Origin: a virus
Length of the DNA stretch: 36,418 bases
Virus record (IMG/VR): IMGVR_UViG_3300048833_000706
Span: 1 to 36,418 of that record
Reading direction: 5' to 3' (one strand)
The position numbers and the translations under genes are program-made. Position 1 is the stretch's first letter. Each line of letters opens with the position of its first letter. A model generated the notes under the pieces. The model saw only the letters and a program-made list of their open reading frames with translations, was not told where the DNA came from and did not search any database. Positions 22,749-31,564 of the stretch are shown in pieces.

Positions 22749-23180
22749 ATGGCTTACGCGACCCTTCAGCAGCTCACCGATCGCTTCGGCGAACGGATGC
22801 TGATTGCGCTGACGGACCGGGCGGACATCCCGACCCATGCCATTGACCAGGCGGTGATCGACCGCGCGCTCGCTGACACCGACGCCCTGATCGACGGGTA
22901 CCTCATGGCCCGCTATGTCCTGCCGATCGCCGGGACTGTGCCGCCCCTTCTGGCGGACCTCGCTCAGGCCATCACGATCTACAAGCTCCACGTCCAGGCC
23001 GCCGATCCCAAGATCGAGGCGGACTACAAGGACGCGTTGCGCTCGCTCCAGCAGATCGCCTCCGGGACCATCCGCCTGCCGGTCGCGGGGAGCGAACCGG
23101 AAACGCAGGGTGGCTCGGGTGCCATCGTGACCGACCGGGAGCGACCCTTCACGGCCGCGAACATGAAGGGCTTCATCTGA
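22749..23180 (+). CDS. Head-tail connector, DUF1320 (Mu gp36)
   Basis: This 143-aa protein matches DUF1320: start YATLQQLTDRFGERMLIALTD, then DTDALIDGYLMARYVLPI and a late helix with YKDALRSLQQIASG. It is an adaptor-like protein at the head-tail junction. It overlaps the next gene by 1 nt. Confidence 0.9.
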   Translation: MAYATLQQLTDRFGERMLIALTDRADIPTHAIDQAVIDRALADTDALIDGYLMARYVLPIAGTVPPLLADLAQAITIYKLHVQAADPKIEADYKDALRSLQQIASGTIRLPVAGSEPETQGGSGAIVTDRERPFTAANMKGFI

Positions 23181-23608
23181 TGCTGGTCGAGGCGCTGAAG
23201 AACCGGTTGCGCGATGTTGTGCCCGAGCTGCGGTCTGTGGAAGGCGCGGCCAGTATGGCTGCGCTGATGGCTTCGAACGGTTTGCCGCAACAGACGCCTG
23301 CGGCCCATGTCGTCACGCTCGGCATGCAGGGCGGCGACGAGGAGGCGATGGCGGGAGCCTTCATCCAGTCCACCCAAGAGGTGCTGGGCGTCATTGTCAC
23401 CTGGCGCAATGCCGTGAACACCGACCGGACCGTGACGGATGTCGAGGCACTGATCCGCCAGATCGTCGAGGCGGTCGCGGGCTGGGAGCCTGACGGTGCG
23501 ATGGCCCCGTTCAAGCTGCTGCGCGGCCAGCTCGTGGCCATGAACAAGGGCACCCTCGTCTACCAGATCGACTTTGCGATCGCCGACCAGCTGAGGATCT
23601 TCTCATGA
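23180..23608 (+). CDS. Tail terminator-like protein (Mu gp37-like)
   Basis: This 142-aa protein follows gp36 directly and has the mixed alpha/beta layout of gp37-type or tail-terminator proteins: MLVEALKNRLRDVVPEL, a central LGVIVTWRN strand, and a final strand VYQIDFAIADQ. It probably caps the tail tube. Assignment rests mostly on order and size. Confidence 0.72.
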   Translation: MLVEALKNRLRDVVPELRSVEGAASMAALMASNGLPQQTPAAHVVTLGMQGGDEEAMAGAFIQSTQEVLGVIVTWRNAVNTDRTVTDVEALIRQIVEAVAGWEPDGAMAPFKLLRGQLVAMNKGTLVYQIDFAIADQLRIFS

Positions 23609-23760
23609 CCCGCAAGACCGCAAGCTCCGCGCCCGAGGCCGAAACTCCCGCTGCGCCCCTGCCTGCCGAGGGTGGCAGCTACACCCGCAATGCGGATGGG
23701 TCGCTGACCCGCCGCGACGAGGCCCCGCCCGCCACTGACACGCCCGAGAAGGAGGCCTAG
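23605..23760 (+). CDS. Short Pro/Ala-rich protein (Mu gp38-like position)
   Basis: This 51-aa protein starts at an ATG overlapping the upstream stop and ends in TAG next to the tail-tube ATG. It is disordered-looking, rich in Ala, Pro and Glu, with a central GGSYTRNADGSLTRRDE. Very short proteins at this place occur in Mu-like phages. GAAGGAGG at its end supplies the tail-tube ribosome site. Confidence 0.6.
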   Translation: MTRKTASSAPEAETPAAPLPAEGGSYTRNADGSLTRRDEAPPATDTPEKEA

Positions 23761-24699
23761 ATGCCCGCATCCACCCAGCGCTGGAACACAAAGATCCTGC
23801 TCGCCAAGATCGAGGCGACCTATGGCACCGACAGCGTGCCGGTGGCCGCCACCGACGCGATCCTCGCCCGCGAGGTTGCGTTGACCCCGATGGAGGGCAG
23901 CGACGTCTCGCGCGACCTCGAGACGCCCTGGATGGGACCGGACGCCACGCTGCCGGCCGAGTTGCACGCCCGCCTCTCCTTCCGCGTCGAACTTGCCGGG
24001 TCTGGCACCGCAGGGACCGCGCCGCGCTGGAGTGCGCTCATGCGCGCCTGCGGCTGCGCTGAAGTCATCTCGGCGGGCATCTCGGTCACCTACAACCCGG
24101 TGACGGACGCGCATCAGAGCGTGACCTTCTATCTGTGGATCGGCGGCACCCGGTATGTCCTGCGGGGAGCGCGCGGGACGGCCCGCATCGAGATCAGCGC
24201 GCAGGGCATCCCCTACATCGTCTTCGAATTCTGGGGCCTGTTCTCGCAGCCGACAGACGTCGCCCGCACCTCGCCGACCCTGACCGGCTGGCCCGCGCCG
24301 CAGCTGGCGTCCGACACCAACACCCCGACCTTCACGCTGGGTGGTGCCGACCACATCCTGCGCAGCCTGACCTTCAACCTCGGCAACACGGTCGAACCGC
24401 GGCTCCTCATCAACAGCGAGGAGATGTGGATCACCGACAAGGCCGAGACGGTTGAATGGCAGATGGAGGCGGTGCCGCTTGCCACCTGGAACCCCTATGC
24501 GCTCGCCGCTGCCCAGACCACCGTCGCCGCGATCATCGCGCACGGTGTCGGTGCGGGACGGGTCTGCACGCTCAACCTGCCGCGGCTGCAGGTCCAGCGT
24601 CCGCAGGTCACCGGCGCCCAGAACATCAAGGAATGGTCGCTGCGCGGGATCCCACTCCCCAATGCCGGCAACGACCAGTGGACTCTCGTACTGACCTGA
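23761..24699 (+). CDS. Tail tube (major tail) protein, siphovirus type
   Basis: This 312-aa beta-rich protein opens with QRWNTKILLAKIEATYGTDS and AILAREVALTPMEG, as in tail-tube proteins of B3/D3112-type and Rhodobacter transposable siphophages. No sheath gene precedes it, unlike Mu, indicating a non-contractile tail. It is followed by the chaperone pair and tape measure, the standard order. Confidence 0.85.
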   Translation: MPASTQRWNTKILLAKIEATYGTDSVPVAATDAILAREVALTPMEGSDVSRDLETPWMGPDATLPAELHARLSFRVELAGSGTAGTAPRWSALMRACGCAEVISAGISVTYNPVTDAHQSVTFYLWIGGTRYVLRGARGTARIEISAQGIPYIVFEFWGLFSQPTDVARTSPTLTGWPAPQLASDTNTPTFTLGGADHILRSLTFNLGNTVEPRLLINSEEMWITDKAETVEWQMEAVPLATWNPYALAAAQTTVAAIIAHGVGAGRVCTLNLPRLQVQRPQVTGAQNIKEWSLRGIPLPNAGNDQWTLVLT

Positions 24700-24714
24700 T
24701 CCGGAGCGCGACCC

Positions 24715-25038
24715 ATGTTCAACATCGACAAGACCCCGACCTTCACCGTGCCGGTGCCGCTCGTCCTGGAAGGCATCGACGAGCCCCAGACTTTCCGCGC
24801 CACCTTCCGGGCCATCACGGACGAGGAGGCCATTGCGGCCGACTCGACGACTGTCGAGGGCTTCAAGGCCTTTCTGCGCAAGATCGTCGTGCAGCTGCAC
24901 GATCTCGAGGACGACGAGGGCAAGCCGCTCGCCTCGTCGCAAGAGGTGATCGAGCTGATGATCAGCCGTCTCTATGTCCGGCAGGCGCTGCAGGCGGCCT
25001 ACTGGAAGGCCGTGTTGCGGGCCCGCCTGGGAAACTGA
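24715..25038 (+). CDS. Tail assembly chaperone, short form (gpG-like)
   Basis: This 107-aa protein sits between tail tube and tape measure, where lambda-like phages encode gpG. The N-terminal half is strand-rich (FTVPVPLVLEGIDEPQ) and the rest helical with an acidic patch. It ends ARLGN at TGA 25036. A GGGAAAC heptamer directly before the stop allows a fraction of ribosomes to move to the -1 frame and add the downstream extension. Confidence 0.85.
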   Translation: MFNIDKTPTFTVPVPLVLEGIDEPQTFRATFRAITDEEAIAADSTTVEGFKAFLRKIVVQLHDLEDDEGKPLASSQEVIELMISRLYVRQALQAAYWKAVLRARLGN

Positions 25039-25083
25039 AATGGGCGGGGCGCGCCTGGGTGAGAGGCGAGCTCCATGCCCCGC
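25029..25083 (+). promoter_or_regulatory. Programmed -1 frameshift site with downstream stem
   Basis: GGGAAAC at 25029-25035 is read as G GGA AAC in frame 0, the canonical X XXY YYZ form, with the stop next. Eight bases later GCGGGGC (25044-25050) pairs with GCCCCGC (25077-25083), with an inner CGCCT/AGGCG stem (25052-25056 with 25064-25068). Shifted ribosomes read GGG AAA CTG AAA and continue to 25394. Confidence 0.85.
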
Positions 25084-25394
25084 ATGATGACGATGACGAT
25101 GCCCTCGCCGATGCCCGCGCCATCGGGATCGATCTCAGCCCCGAGGATCTGTCGCCCGAACGGGCCACAGGCGTCTGGGCCGAGAATGTCGCCGCCGTCA
25201 CCGCCTTCCTCGCCGTCTCGACCCAGTGGCGCGTTGCAGCGGGGGCGACGGGCCTCGTCATCACCGGCCTCGACTATGCCGGGGTACGCGCCGGGATCGA
25301 GGCCATCGGTATCGAAATCACGCCCCGCCTCTGGGGTGACGTCCAGATGATCGAGGCGGGTGCGCTCGCCGAACTGAACAGGCAGAGACGATGA
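25035..25394 (+). CDS. Tail chaperone extension by -1 frameshift (gpT-like, DUF1799)
   Basis: This 119-residue frame carries DUF1799 features: WAENVAAVTAFLAVSTQWRV, then GLDYAGVRAGIEAIG and VQMIEAGALAELN. It lacks an ATG; GTG 25059 has no ribosome site. It is in the -1 frame relative to the upstream gene, so the product is join(24715..25035,25035..25394), a 226-aa fusion like lambda gpGT, which holds tape-measure protein during tail assembly. It overlaps the tape-measure start by 4 nt. Confidence 0.83.
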   Translation: MKWAGRAWVRGELHAPHDDDDDALADARAIGIDLSPEDLSPERATGVWAENVAAVTAFLAVSTQWRVAAGATGLVITGLDYAGVRAGIEAIGIEITPRLWGDVQMIEAGALAELNRQRR

Positions 25395-27586
25395 CGTTCC
25401 GGGTCAGCCTCCTCTTCCAAGCAGATGCCAAGGCCGCGAAGGCCGAGGTCGACGGCCTTGCGGCATCTGCCCGGAAGGTCGGGGATGCCTCGCAGGACAT
25501 GGGCCGGAAAGCACAGGAGGGCGCGCGCGGCGTCGACGGGATCGCCCGTGCCGCCGACGGGGCCGAGGCGCAGCTGCAGGGCATGACAGCGGCGCAGCGG
25601 GTTGCGGCTGCGTCCTCGACCGAACTTGCGCGCGGAAACCAGATGGCGGCCGGTGCGACGGGCAACCTCGTCGCGCAGTTCAACGACATCGGGATGATGC
25701 TGGCGGCGGGCCAGAACCCGCTGCAGCTGGCCATCCAGCAAGGGACGCAGATCACGCAGGTGATCGGGCCGATGGGAGCAGCCGGCGCGGCGAAGGCCCT
25801 TGGAGGTGCTTTCATCGGGATGCTTGCGCCGATCAATCTGATCACGATCGGCGCGATCGCGGCTGGGGCAGCCGTCATTCAATGGCTGATAGGGGCGGGA
25901 GAAGAGGCCGCAACTTTCGAGGAGCGCATCGAAAACCTAGAGCGTGCGGTCAGCGCGTACCGTTCGGCGGCCGACCTTGCGAGTGCGAGTACAGGCCAAC
26001 TGGCAGAGCGCTTCAAAGGCGCGGCAGGTGACGCTGGCCGGGTCGCCGTGATATTGAGCGAGCTCGAGAACATCGAAGCATTGCGCGCGCTCGATTCCGC
26101 CGTGGCAGACCTCACTGTGCGCTTTGGTGGGCTTTCCGATAGCCTGATCGTCACTAGCCAGGGCGCCATCCAAGAAATAGACGTGACAATGTTCAGGCTG
26201 CAAACAACCTTGCAGCTCACCGAGACCCAAGCAGCCTTTGTGACCGATGCGCTCCGCGATCTTGCCGAGGCACCCGACGTGTCCGCGCAGATCGACGCGG
26301 CGATCGCGCTCAATGATCGCTTCATCGAAGTGTTCGGATCGGTTCAGGCGATCCCGCCGGAACTGCAGGACGTAGCCCGTCAGGCGTCACTGATTGCATT
26401 GAGTGCTGCCGAGATTTCGGGCGAGATGGATGCGGCGACTGTCTCGGTCGAAGGTCTATCGGGCGCGTCGCAACTGGTCGCTGGATATCTTTATGACGCG
26501 CAGACGGCGCTCGGCCTTCTTGCTGCGATGGAGCCAGAAGCGGGCTGGCTGGATGGAGCGATTAGTGCCGCATCGCTGTTGGCAGGTAACATTTGGTCGG
26601 CGGTCTCAGCGCAAAGCACACTTGGAGCGATGGGTCCAATGGGTGCCGCTCGTCCGAGCGGAGAGAGCAGGACCCGTGGAGCTGCTGCACCAACGGAAGT
26701 TCAGGCGCCTGGACGCCCTCAAGCCCGGCCGACCGATATCGACTTCGGCTATGCTCCTCAGGTGGTTGCCCGGGGTGCAGCAGGTGGGTCTGCCATTGCT
26801 CAACGCGATGAAGTTCAGGAGCTGATCACCTCGCTGCAGGAGGAACTCGCGATCCTGCGTGAGACGGACCCTGTCCAGCAAGAACTCCTGCGCCACCGCG
26901 AAACCCTCACCAACGCGACTGAGGCCGAGCGGGCCGAAGTGACCGCCCTCATCGCCGCCCGCGAGGCGGAGAGGGGCGCGGCCGAGACGACGGCGGAGGC
27001 GTGGGATTACCTGCGGCAGTCGGGCAGGACCGCGCTGATGGACATGGCGAACGGGGCGCAAACGCTCGAGGAGGCCGCCCGGAATGCGGCTGCGGCGTTG
27101 GGTGAAGCGGTGCTGCAGGGTGCGCTCTTGGGCGAAGGTCCGTTCGGCGGGGCCTTTGGCGGCACGTCGATCTTCGGGATGATTGGCGGCGCGATGGGCA
27201 TCCCGGCGAAGGCCAAAGGCGGCATGATCCACGGGCCCGGCGACGGCACCTCGGACGATGTGCTGATGTGGGGGTCGTCTGGCGAGTTCATGGTCACCGC
27301 CGACGCGACCGCCCGGTACCGGCCTGTCCTCGAGGCGATGAATGCAGGCGCGCCGCTGCCGGGGTTCGCCCAGGGCGGCATGATTGGCGGAGGCGCGTCC
27401 CCGCCTGCCGCGTCGGGTTCATCCGGTCCGGTTCAACTGTTGATCGATGTGCGCGGGGCGCGCGGCAACCGCGAGATCGAGGACATGGTCGCCCAGGGCG
27501 TCCGGATGGGCCTCGCCGAATATGACCGCGTCGTCCTGCCCGGTTCGGTGGACCGGGTCGTCCGCGACCCGTCGAGGAGGGGCTGA
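25391..27586 (+). CDS. Tail tape measure protein
   Basis: This 731-aa protein sets tail length. The N-terminal part matches the TMP_2-type tape measure: GNLVAQFNDIGMMLAAGQNP, then QLAIQQGTQITQVIG and a hydrophobic segment at about 133-168. The C-terminal part has a GGMIHGPGDGTSDDVL motif common to tape measures. The length predicts a tail of roughly 100 nm at 1.5 angstrom per residue. The middle (about 25900-26815) is visibly less GC-rich than both ends, suggesting recombination within the gene. Confidence 0.92.
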   Translation: MTFRVSLLFQADAKAAKAEVDGLAASARKVGDASQDMGRKAQEGARGVDGIARAADGAEAQLQGMTAAQRVAAASSTELARGNQMAAGATGNLVAQFNDIGMMLAAGQNPLQLAIQQGTQITQVIGPMGAAGAAKALGGAFIGMLAPINLITIGAIAAGAAVIQWLIGAGEEAATFEERIENLERAVSAYRSAADLASASTGQLAERFKGAAGDAGRVAVILSELENIEALRALDSAVADLTVRFGGLSDSLIVTSQGAIQEIDVTMFRLQTTLQLTETQAAFVTDALRDLAEAPDVSAQIDAAIALNDRFIEVFGSVQAIPPELQDVARQASLIALSAAEISGEMDAATVSVEGLSGASQLVAGYLYDAQTALGLLAAMEPEAGWLDGAISAASLLAGNIWSAVSAQSTLGAMGPMGAARPSGESRTRGAAAPTEVQAPGRPQARPTDIDFGYAPQVVARGAAGGSAIAQRDEVQELITSLQEELAILRETDPVQQELLRHRETLTNATEAERAEVTALIAAREAERGAAETTAEAWDYLRQSGRTALMDMANGAQTLEEAARNAAAALGEAVLQGALLGEGPFGGAFGGTSIFGMIGGAMGIPAKAKGGMIHGPGDGTSDDVLMWGSSGEFMVTADATARYRPVLEAMNAGAPLPGFAQGGMIGGGASPPAASGSSGPVQLLIDVRGARGNREIEDMVAQGVRMGLAEYDRVVLPGSVDRVVRDPSRRG

Positions 27587-28245
27587 TGGCGCTCTCCAGC
27601 ACGCTCGACCGGTCGGCCTTCATGTTGCAGCTGCCGATCGCCAACCAGACCTGCTGGCTGCCTGACCAGGCCGAATACAACCGCACGGGCAGCGGCGAGC
27701 AGCTCGGCGCAGATCTCGGCGAACGGCTCTGGCAGGGCGAGATCGAGCTTGGCCGGATGAAACGGGAAGAGGCCGGGCGGATCGAGGTTCTCGTCGACCT
27801 CCTGAATCAGCCCGGCCGCGCGTTTCACATGTTCGACAGTCGGCAGCCTGCACCGCTCCTTGATCCGAACAGGACGGGCCTCGCGGGTTTCAACCCGGTG
27901 ATCCACAACCTGCCCGGAGCGGATCCCCGCGAGATGCAGGTCTCGGGTCTCCCCGCGGGCTATGTCCTGTCGGCCGGGGATTACCTGTCCTTCAGCTACG
28001 GGTCCTCGCCCGTCCGCTTGGCCCTCCACCGCGTCGTCTCGGGCGTCACGACGGTCGGCACCGGGATCACCCCGCTCTTCGAAGTGATGCCGGCGATCAA
28101 GCCGGGCGCGGTCGTCGGCGCGGCCGTCAACTTCTACCGGCCCTTCTGCAAGGCGGTGATCGTGGCGGGCTCGGTCCAGCCCACGCGGACCCGGCACACC
28201 ATCAGCGAAGGCTTGCGCCTCGCCTATGTCCAGACGGTGCGGTGA
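27586..28245 (+). CDS. Distal tail (Dit-like) protein
   Basis: This 219-aa protein lies right after the tape measure. It has a strand-rich N-terminus and a segment YNRTGSGEQLGADLGERLWQ, followed by beta repeats, as in proteins linking tail tube and hub in Rhodobacter transposable phages. It probably forms the distal ring. The start overlaps the tape-measure stop by 1 nt. Confidence 0.68.
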   Translation: MALSSTLDRSAFMLQLPIANQTCWLPDQAEYNRTGSGEQLGADLGERLWQGEIELGRMKREEAGRIEVLVDLLNQPGRAFHMFDSRQPAPLLDPNRTGLAGFNPVIHNLPGADPREMQVSGLPAGYVLSAGDYLSFSYGSSPVRLALHRVVSGVTTVGTGITPLFEVMPAIKPGAVVGAAVNFYRPFCKAVIVAGSVQPTRTRHTISEGLRLAYVQTVR

Positions 28246-28248
28246 CCG

Positions 28249-28860
28249 ATGAGGACCTATGGCTCAGCCACACTCGCCGCCCTCCAGGCCCGCACCGGGA
28301 TCGTCTCCCGGGTCCTCGTCTGGTTCGAGGCGCGCAACCGCACCACCGACGCTGTCGAGACCCTCGGGCTCTGGAACGGCGGTGACCATGCGGTGATCAC
28401 GGTCGACGGCACGCCGCGTACCTACTTCGGGGCGGGCAACATCATCGATCTGCCGCCCGTCACTTACAAGGCCGGGCTCGAGGTCCAGATGTGGCGCATC
28501 GGCGTCTCGCCCATCACGGACGAGGTCAAGCAGCTGATCCGCAGCTATGACCCGCGCTTTGCGGCGGTCGAGGTTCACCGGGTCCTCTTCGATCCAACAA
28601 CCCGGGCGATGATCGACACCCCGCACCGCGTGCTCGCGGGCTTCGTCGACGAGGTGGACCTTGGCACGGCCGTCTCGGGCGGCGAGGCGAGCTGCTATCT
28701 GTCGATCGCGACTTCGGCCCGTGCCCTGACCTACGGCCTGCCGAACAAGAACTCGGACGCCAACCAGCGCCGCCTCGCCGACGACCGCATCCTGCGCTGG
28801 GGCGACGTCTCCGGCTCCGTCCAGGTCTGGTGGGGCGCCAAACGCCCGGAGGGTGCGTGA
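28249..28860 (+). CDS. DUF2163-like tail tip protein
   Basis: This 203-aa protein is strand-rich, with LVWFEARNRTTDAVETLGLW early, then YDPRFAAVEVHRVLFDP and a GLPNKNSDANQRRL segment near the end. This resembles DUF2163/gp13-type hub-adjacent proteins of gene transfer agents and siphophages. It sits between the Dit-like and the peptidase-like genes, in the same order as gene transfer agent clusters. Confidence 0.7.
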   Translation: MRTYGSATLAALQARTGIVSRVLVWFEARNRTTDAVETLGLWNGGDHAVITVDGTPRTYFGAGNIIDLPPVTYKAGLEVQMWRIGVSPITDEVKQLIRSYDPRFAAVEVHRVLFDPTTRAMIDTPHRVLAGFVDEVDLGTAVSGGEASCYLSIATSARALTYGLPNKNSDANQRRLADDRILRWGDVSGSVQVWWGAKRPEGA

Positions 28861-29294
28861 TGGAGCGGCCCGCCCTTCAACGCGTGCCGGACTGGCGGCC
28901 ACGGCTCGTCGCCTGGCTGGCCGAGGTAGCCCGCAAACCCTTCAGGCCCGGCGAACATGACTGCGCGCTGTTCGCCGCCGGTGCCATCGCGACGATGACG
29001 GGAACCGACCCGGCAGCGAAGTATCGCGGGCGGTACACCACCGTGCCGGGCGGACTCCGCATCCTGCGGCGGGACGGCTTTGCCGACCATGTCGCGCTGG
29101 TGACCGGCCTCCTCGAGGAGATCCCGCCGCTGATGGCGCAGGTCGGCGATCTGGCCGTCGTGCCGACGCCGGAGGGACCGGCGCTGGGGGTGGTGGCTGG
29201 GGCGGAGGTGCTCGTCCTGCGGCCCGAAGGGCAGGGCGCGGTGTCATTGATGGCCGTTGAACGGGCCTTCAAGCTGCCTTCAGGGGGGTATTGA
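28860..29294 (+). CDS. DUF6950-like tail protein, peptidase-like
   Basis: This 144-aa protein starts at ATG 28860 overlapping the previous stop. It has HDCALFAAGAIATMTG with a candidate nucleophile Cys, then YRGRYTTVPGGLRIL, DHVALVTG and QVGDLAVVP, matching DUF6950. It occupies the slot of the NlpC/P60 tail peptidase in gene transfer agents, so a cell-wall-degrading role is plausible. The full catalytic set is not clear. Confidence 0.78.
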   Translation: MERPALQRVPDWRPRLVAWLAEVARKPFRPGEHDCALFAAGAIATMTGTDPAAKYRGRYTTVPGGLRILRRDGFADHVALVTGLLEEIPPLMAQVGDLAVVPTPEGPALGVVAGAEVLVLRPEGQGAVSLMAVERAFKLPSGGY

Positions 29295-31564
29295 TGCCTC
29301 CCGTCGGCGTAGCCATCGCAGCAGTCTCGGCCTCGATCACCGGCTCGGCTGCGTTTGCGTTTGCGACCCAGACGATCCTCGGCCGCCTCATGGTCTCGGT
29401 CGCCGCCTCGGCGCTGATGCAGGCACTGACGGCCCCGGAGCCGCCCCAGGGCGGGGGCATCGCGACGACCGTCACGCAGACCGGCGGTCTGAACCCCTGC
29501 ATCTTCCCGCTCGGCCCCACCGCGACGGAAGGGCAGATGATGTGCCCGCCGATGAGCCACGGGCAATCGGGCAAAGCCCCGAATGCCTATCTGACTTATG
29601 TGATCCTGCTGTCGAACGTACCCGGCACCACCCTCGACCAGCTCATCATCAACAACGAGGCGGTCACGCTCGGCACGACGGCCCATCCGGATTACGGCCT
29701 GCCGGTGCAGGGCCAGTACCAGGACTATGCCTGGGTCAAGCTCAAGGACGGCAGTCAGGTCACGGCGGACCCGCATCTGCTCGCCACCTATGCGAGCTAC
29801 CCGACCCGGCCATGGTCGTCGGCGATGATCGGGCGGAACCTCGTCTACGCGATCTGCACCTTCCGCCTGAATGACGAGCTCTGGCAGGGCCTGCCCCGGA
29901 TCCGTTTCGTCCTGAGCGGCATCCCACTCTACGACATCCGCAAGGACAGCACCGCGGGCGGCAGCGGATCGCACCGCTGGGCCAACCGCGCGACCTGGGA
30001 GCCGTCCGACAACCCCTTCGTCCAGATCTACAACGTGAAGCGCGGAATCAGGTTCGGTGACGGCGATGTCTGGGGCGGCGGGATGCTGGCCACAGCTCTC
30101 AACACGGCATCCTTCGTGGCCGCGATGAACGAATGCGACCGCCTCGTCCCGAAGAGCGGGGGCGGGACCGAAAAACAGTTCCGCGCGGGGATCGAGGTCA
30201 GCGTCGACCGGGCGCCGGCCGACATCATCCGCGAACTCCTGAAGGCCTCGTCAGGCCAGCTCGTCGACATGGGCGGGCTCTGGAAGGCGCGGGCGGGCGG
30301 ACCTGGCTTGCCGATCCTCTACATCTCGGACGGCGACGTGGTTATCTCGAAGCCGCAGGAGTTCAAGCCGTTCCCCGGCTTGGAGAACTCCTGGAACGCG
30401 ATCACGGCGAGCTATCCCGAACCCGCGAGCCTCTGGGAGGCGAAGGACGCGCCCCCGCGCTACAACACCGACTGGGAGGGCGAGGATCAGGGTCGCCGCC
30501 GGGTCGCCCACCTCGAGCTGCCGGCCGTGCCCTATGCCGCGCAGGTCCAGCGGATCATGCGGGCCTATATCGAAGAGGAGCGCCGCTTCCGCCGCCATGC
30601 CCTGACGCTGCCCCCTGATGCGGCGATCCTTGAACCCCTTGACGCAATCGGCTGGACGAGCCCGGTCAACGGCTACGTCACGAAGGTCTTCGAGGTTGCC
30701 GAGGTGGCGGACGATCTGCGGACATGCCTGCAGCGCACGGCTCTGCGGGAACGCGACCCCAACGACTACGACTATCCGGCCAACATGTTCCTGCCCTCGG
30801 CCATCGCTGCGCCGGGGCCTGTGCGTCCGTCCGCCCAGACGGTGCCCGGCTTCATCGTCGAGGCCATCAACATCCTCGACGGTGGCGGCACGGCCCGGCG
30901 GCCCGCCGTGCGCCTGCGCTGGGCGGGTGACGGTCAGGACGATGTGACGGGGCTGGAATGGGAGGTGCGGCTGGCCGCGACGGGTGTGCTTGTGTCGCGG
31001 GGATCGACGCAGACGGTCACATCCGGCCTCTTGAACATCACCTCCGGCATCCTGCCGCAGACGGCCTACCAGGCGCGGGCCCGGTTCCTCGCCCCGCGGG
31101 CGACGACCTGGACGAACTGGATTGCCTCGGTCCCGGCCCTGACGCCGGCCCTCTACACGAACACGGCCGATCTCGCGGGGCAGTCCGTCACGGCCGTCGC
31201 ACGCCTGTTCAAGGGCGAGCGGTTTGGCCTGACAGGGACAGGCTGGGTGCGGCGGGGCTCGATCAGTGTACCGCGCAAGGCGGGTTTCCCGACGCTGTTC
31301 CGCTTGGCCTTCAGCTATGATGGCGGCGGCACCCAGACTGTGAGCGCCCGGATCCTGCGTGGATCGCAAGAGATCGCCAACGCGACCTTCTCGACAGGCC
31401 CGCGGGGGGCACAACACCAGGGCGCCTGGACCGCGCTCGATGCCGAGTCAGCGGGCGGGACGGTGACCTACCACCTCGAATTCCGCCGCGGGTCGCTGAA
31501 CGGCGCCAGCTTCCGCATCAATGGCTGGAATGTCTTCTTTGATGCCGAGCAGGTGTTCCGATGA
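29294..31564 (+). CDS. Tail hub/host specificity protein (J-like)
   Basis: This 756-aa protein is the central tail-tip hub. The N-terminus is a hydrophobic Ala-rich segment (VAIAAVSASITGSAAFAF). The core holds strands typical of phage-tail_3/J proteins (LYISDGDVVISKPQEFKPF, then PPRYNTDWEGEDQGRR). The C-terminal part from about 520 looks like fibronectin type III and a jelly-roll end. It is shorter than lambda J (1132 aa). ATG 29294 overlaps the preceding stop. Confidence 0.88.
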   Translation: MPPVGVAIAAVSASITGSAAFAFATQTILGRLMVSVAASALMQALTAPEPPQGGGIATTVTQTGGLNPCIFPLGPTATEGQMMCPPMSHGQSGKAPNAYLTYVILLSNVPGTTLDQLIINNEAVTLGTTAHPDYGLPVQGQYQDYAWVKLKDGSQVTADPHLLATYASYPTRPWSSAMIGRNLVYAICTFRLNDELWQGLPRIRFVLSGIPLYDIRKDSTAGGSGSHRWANRATWEPSDNPFVQIYNVKRGIRFGDGDVWGGGMLATALNTASFVAAMNECDRLVPKSGGGTEKQFRAGIEVSVDRAPADIIRELLKASSGQLVDMGGLWKARAGGPGLPILYISDGDVVISKPQEFKPFPGLENSWNAITASYPEPASLWEAKDAPPRYNTDWEGEDQGRRRVAHLELPAVPYAAQVQRIMRAYIEEERRFRRHALTLPPDAAILEPLDAIGWTSPVNGYVTKVFEVAEVADDLRTCLQRTALRERDPNDYDYPANMFLPSAIAAPGPVRPSAQTVPGFIVEAINILDGGGTARRPAVRLRWAGDGQDDVTGLEWEVRLAATGVLVSRGSTQTVTSGLLNITSGILPQTAYQARARFLAPRATTWTNWIASVPALTPALYTNTADLAGQSVTAVARLFKGERFGLTGTGWVRRGSISVPRKAGFPTLFRLAFSYDGGGTQTVSARILRGSQEIANATFSTGPRGAQHQGAWTALDAESAGGTVTYHLEFRRGSLNGASFRINGWNVFFDAEQVFR

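Noticed and set aside
23560-24942. A 460-codon minus-strand frame opposite the tail tube gene
   Set aside because: It is an antisense shadow. The plus-strand genes are consecutive and have ribosome sites.
25040-25394. Independent start for the chaperone extension at ATG 25040 or ATG 25075
   Set aside because: Both ATGs are out of frame with the DUF1799 reading frame. Only GTG 25059 is in frame and it lacks a ribosome site.
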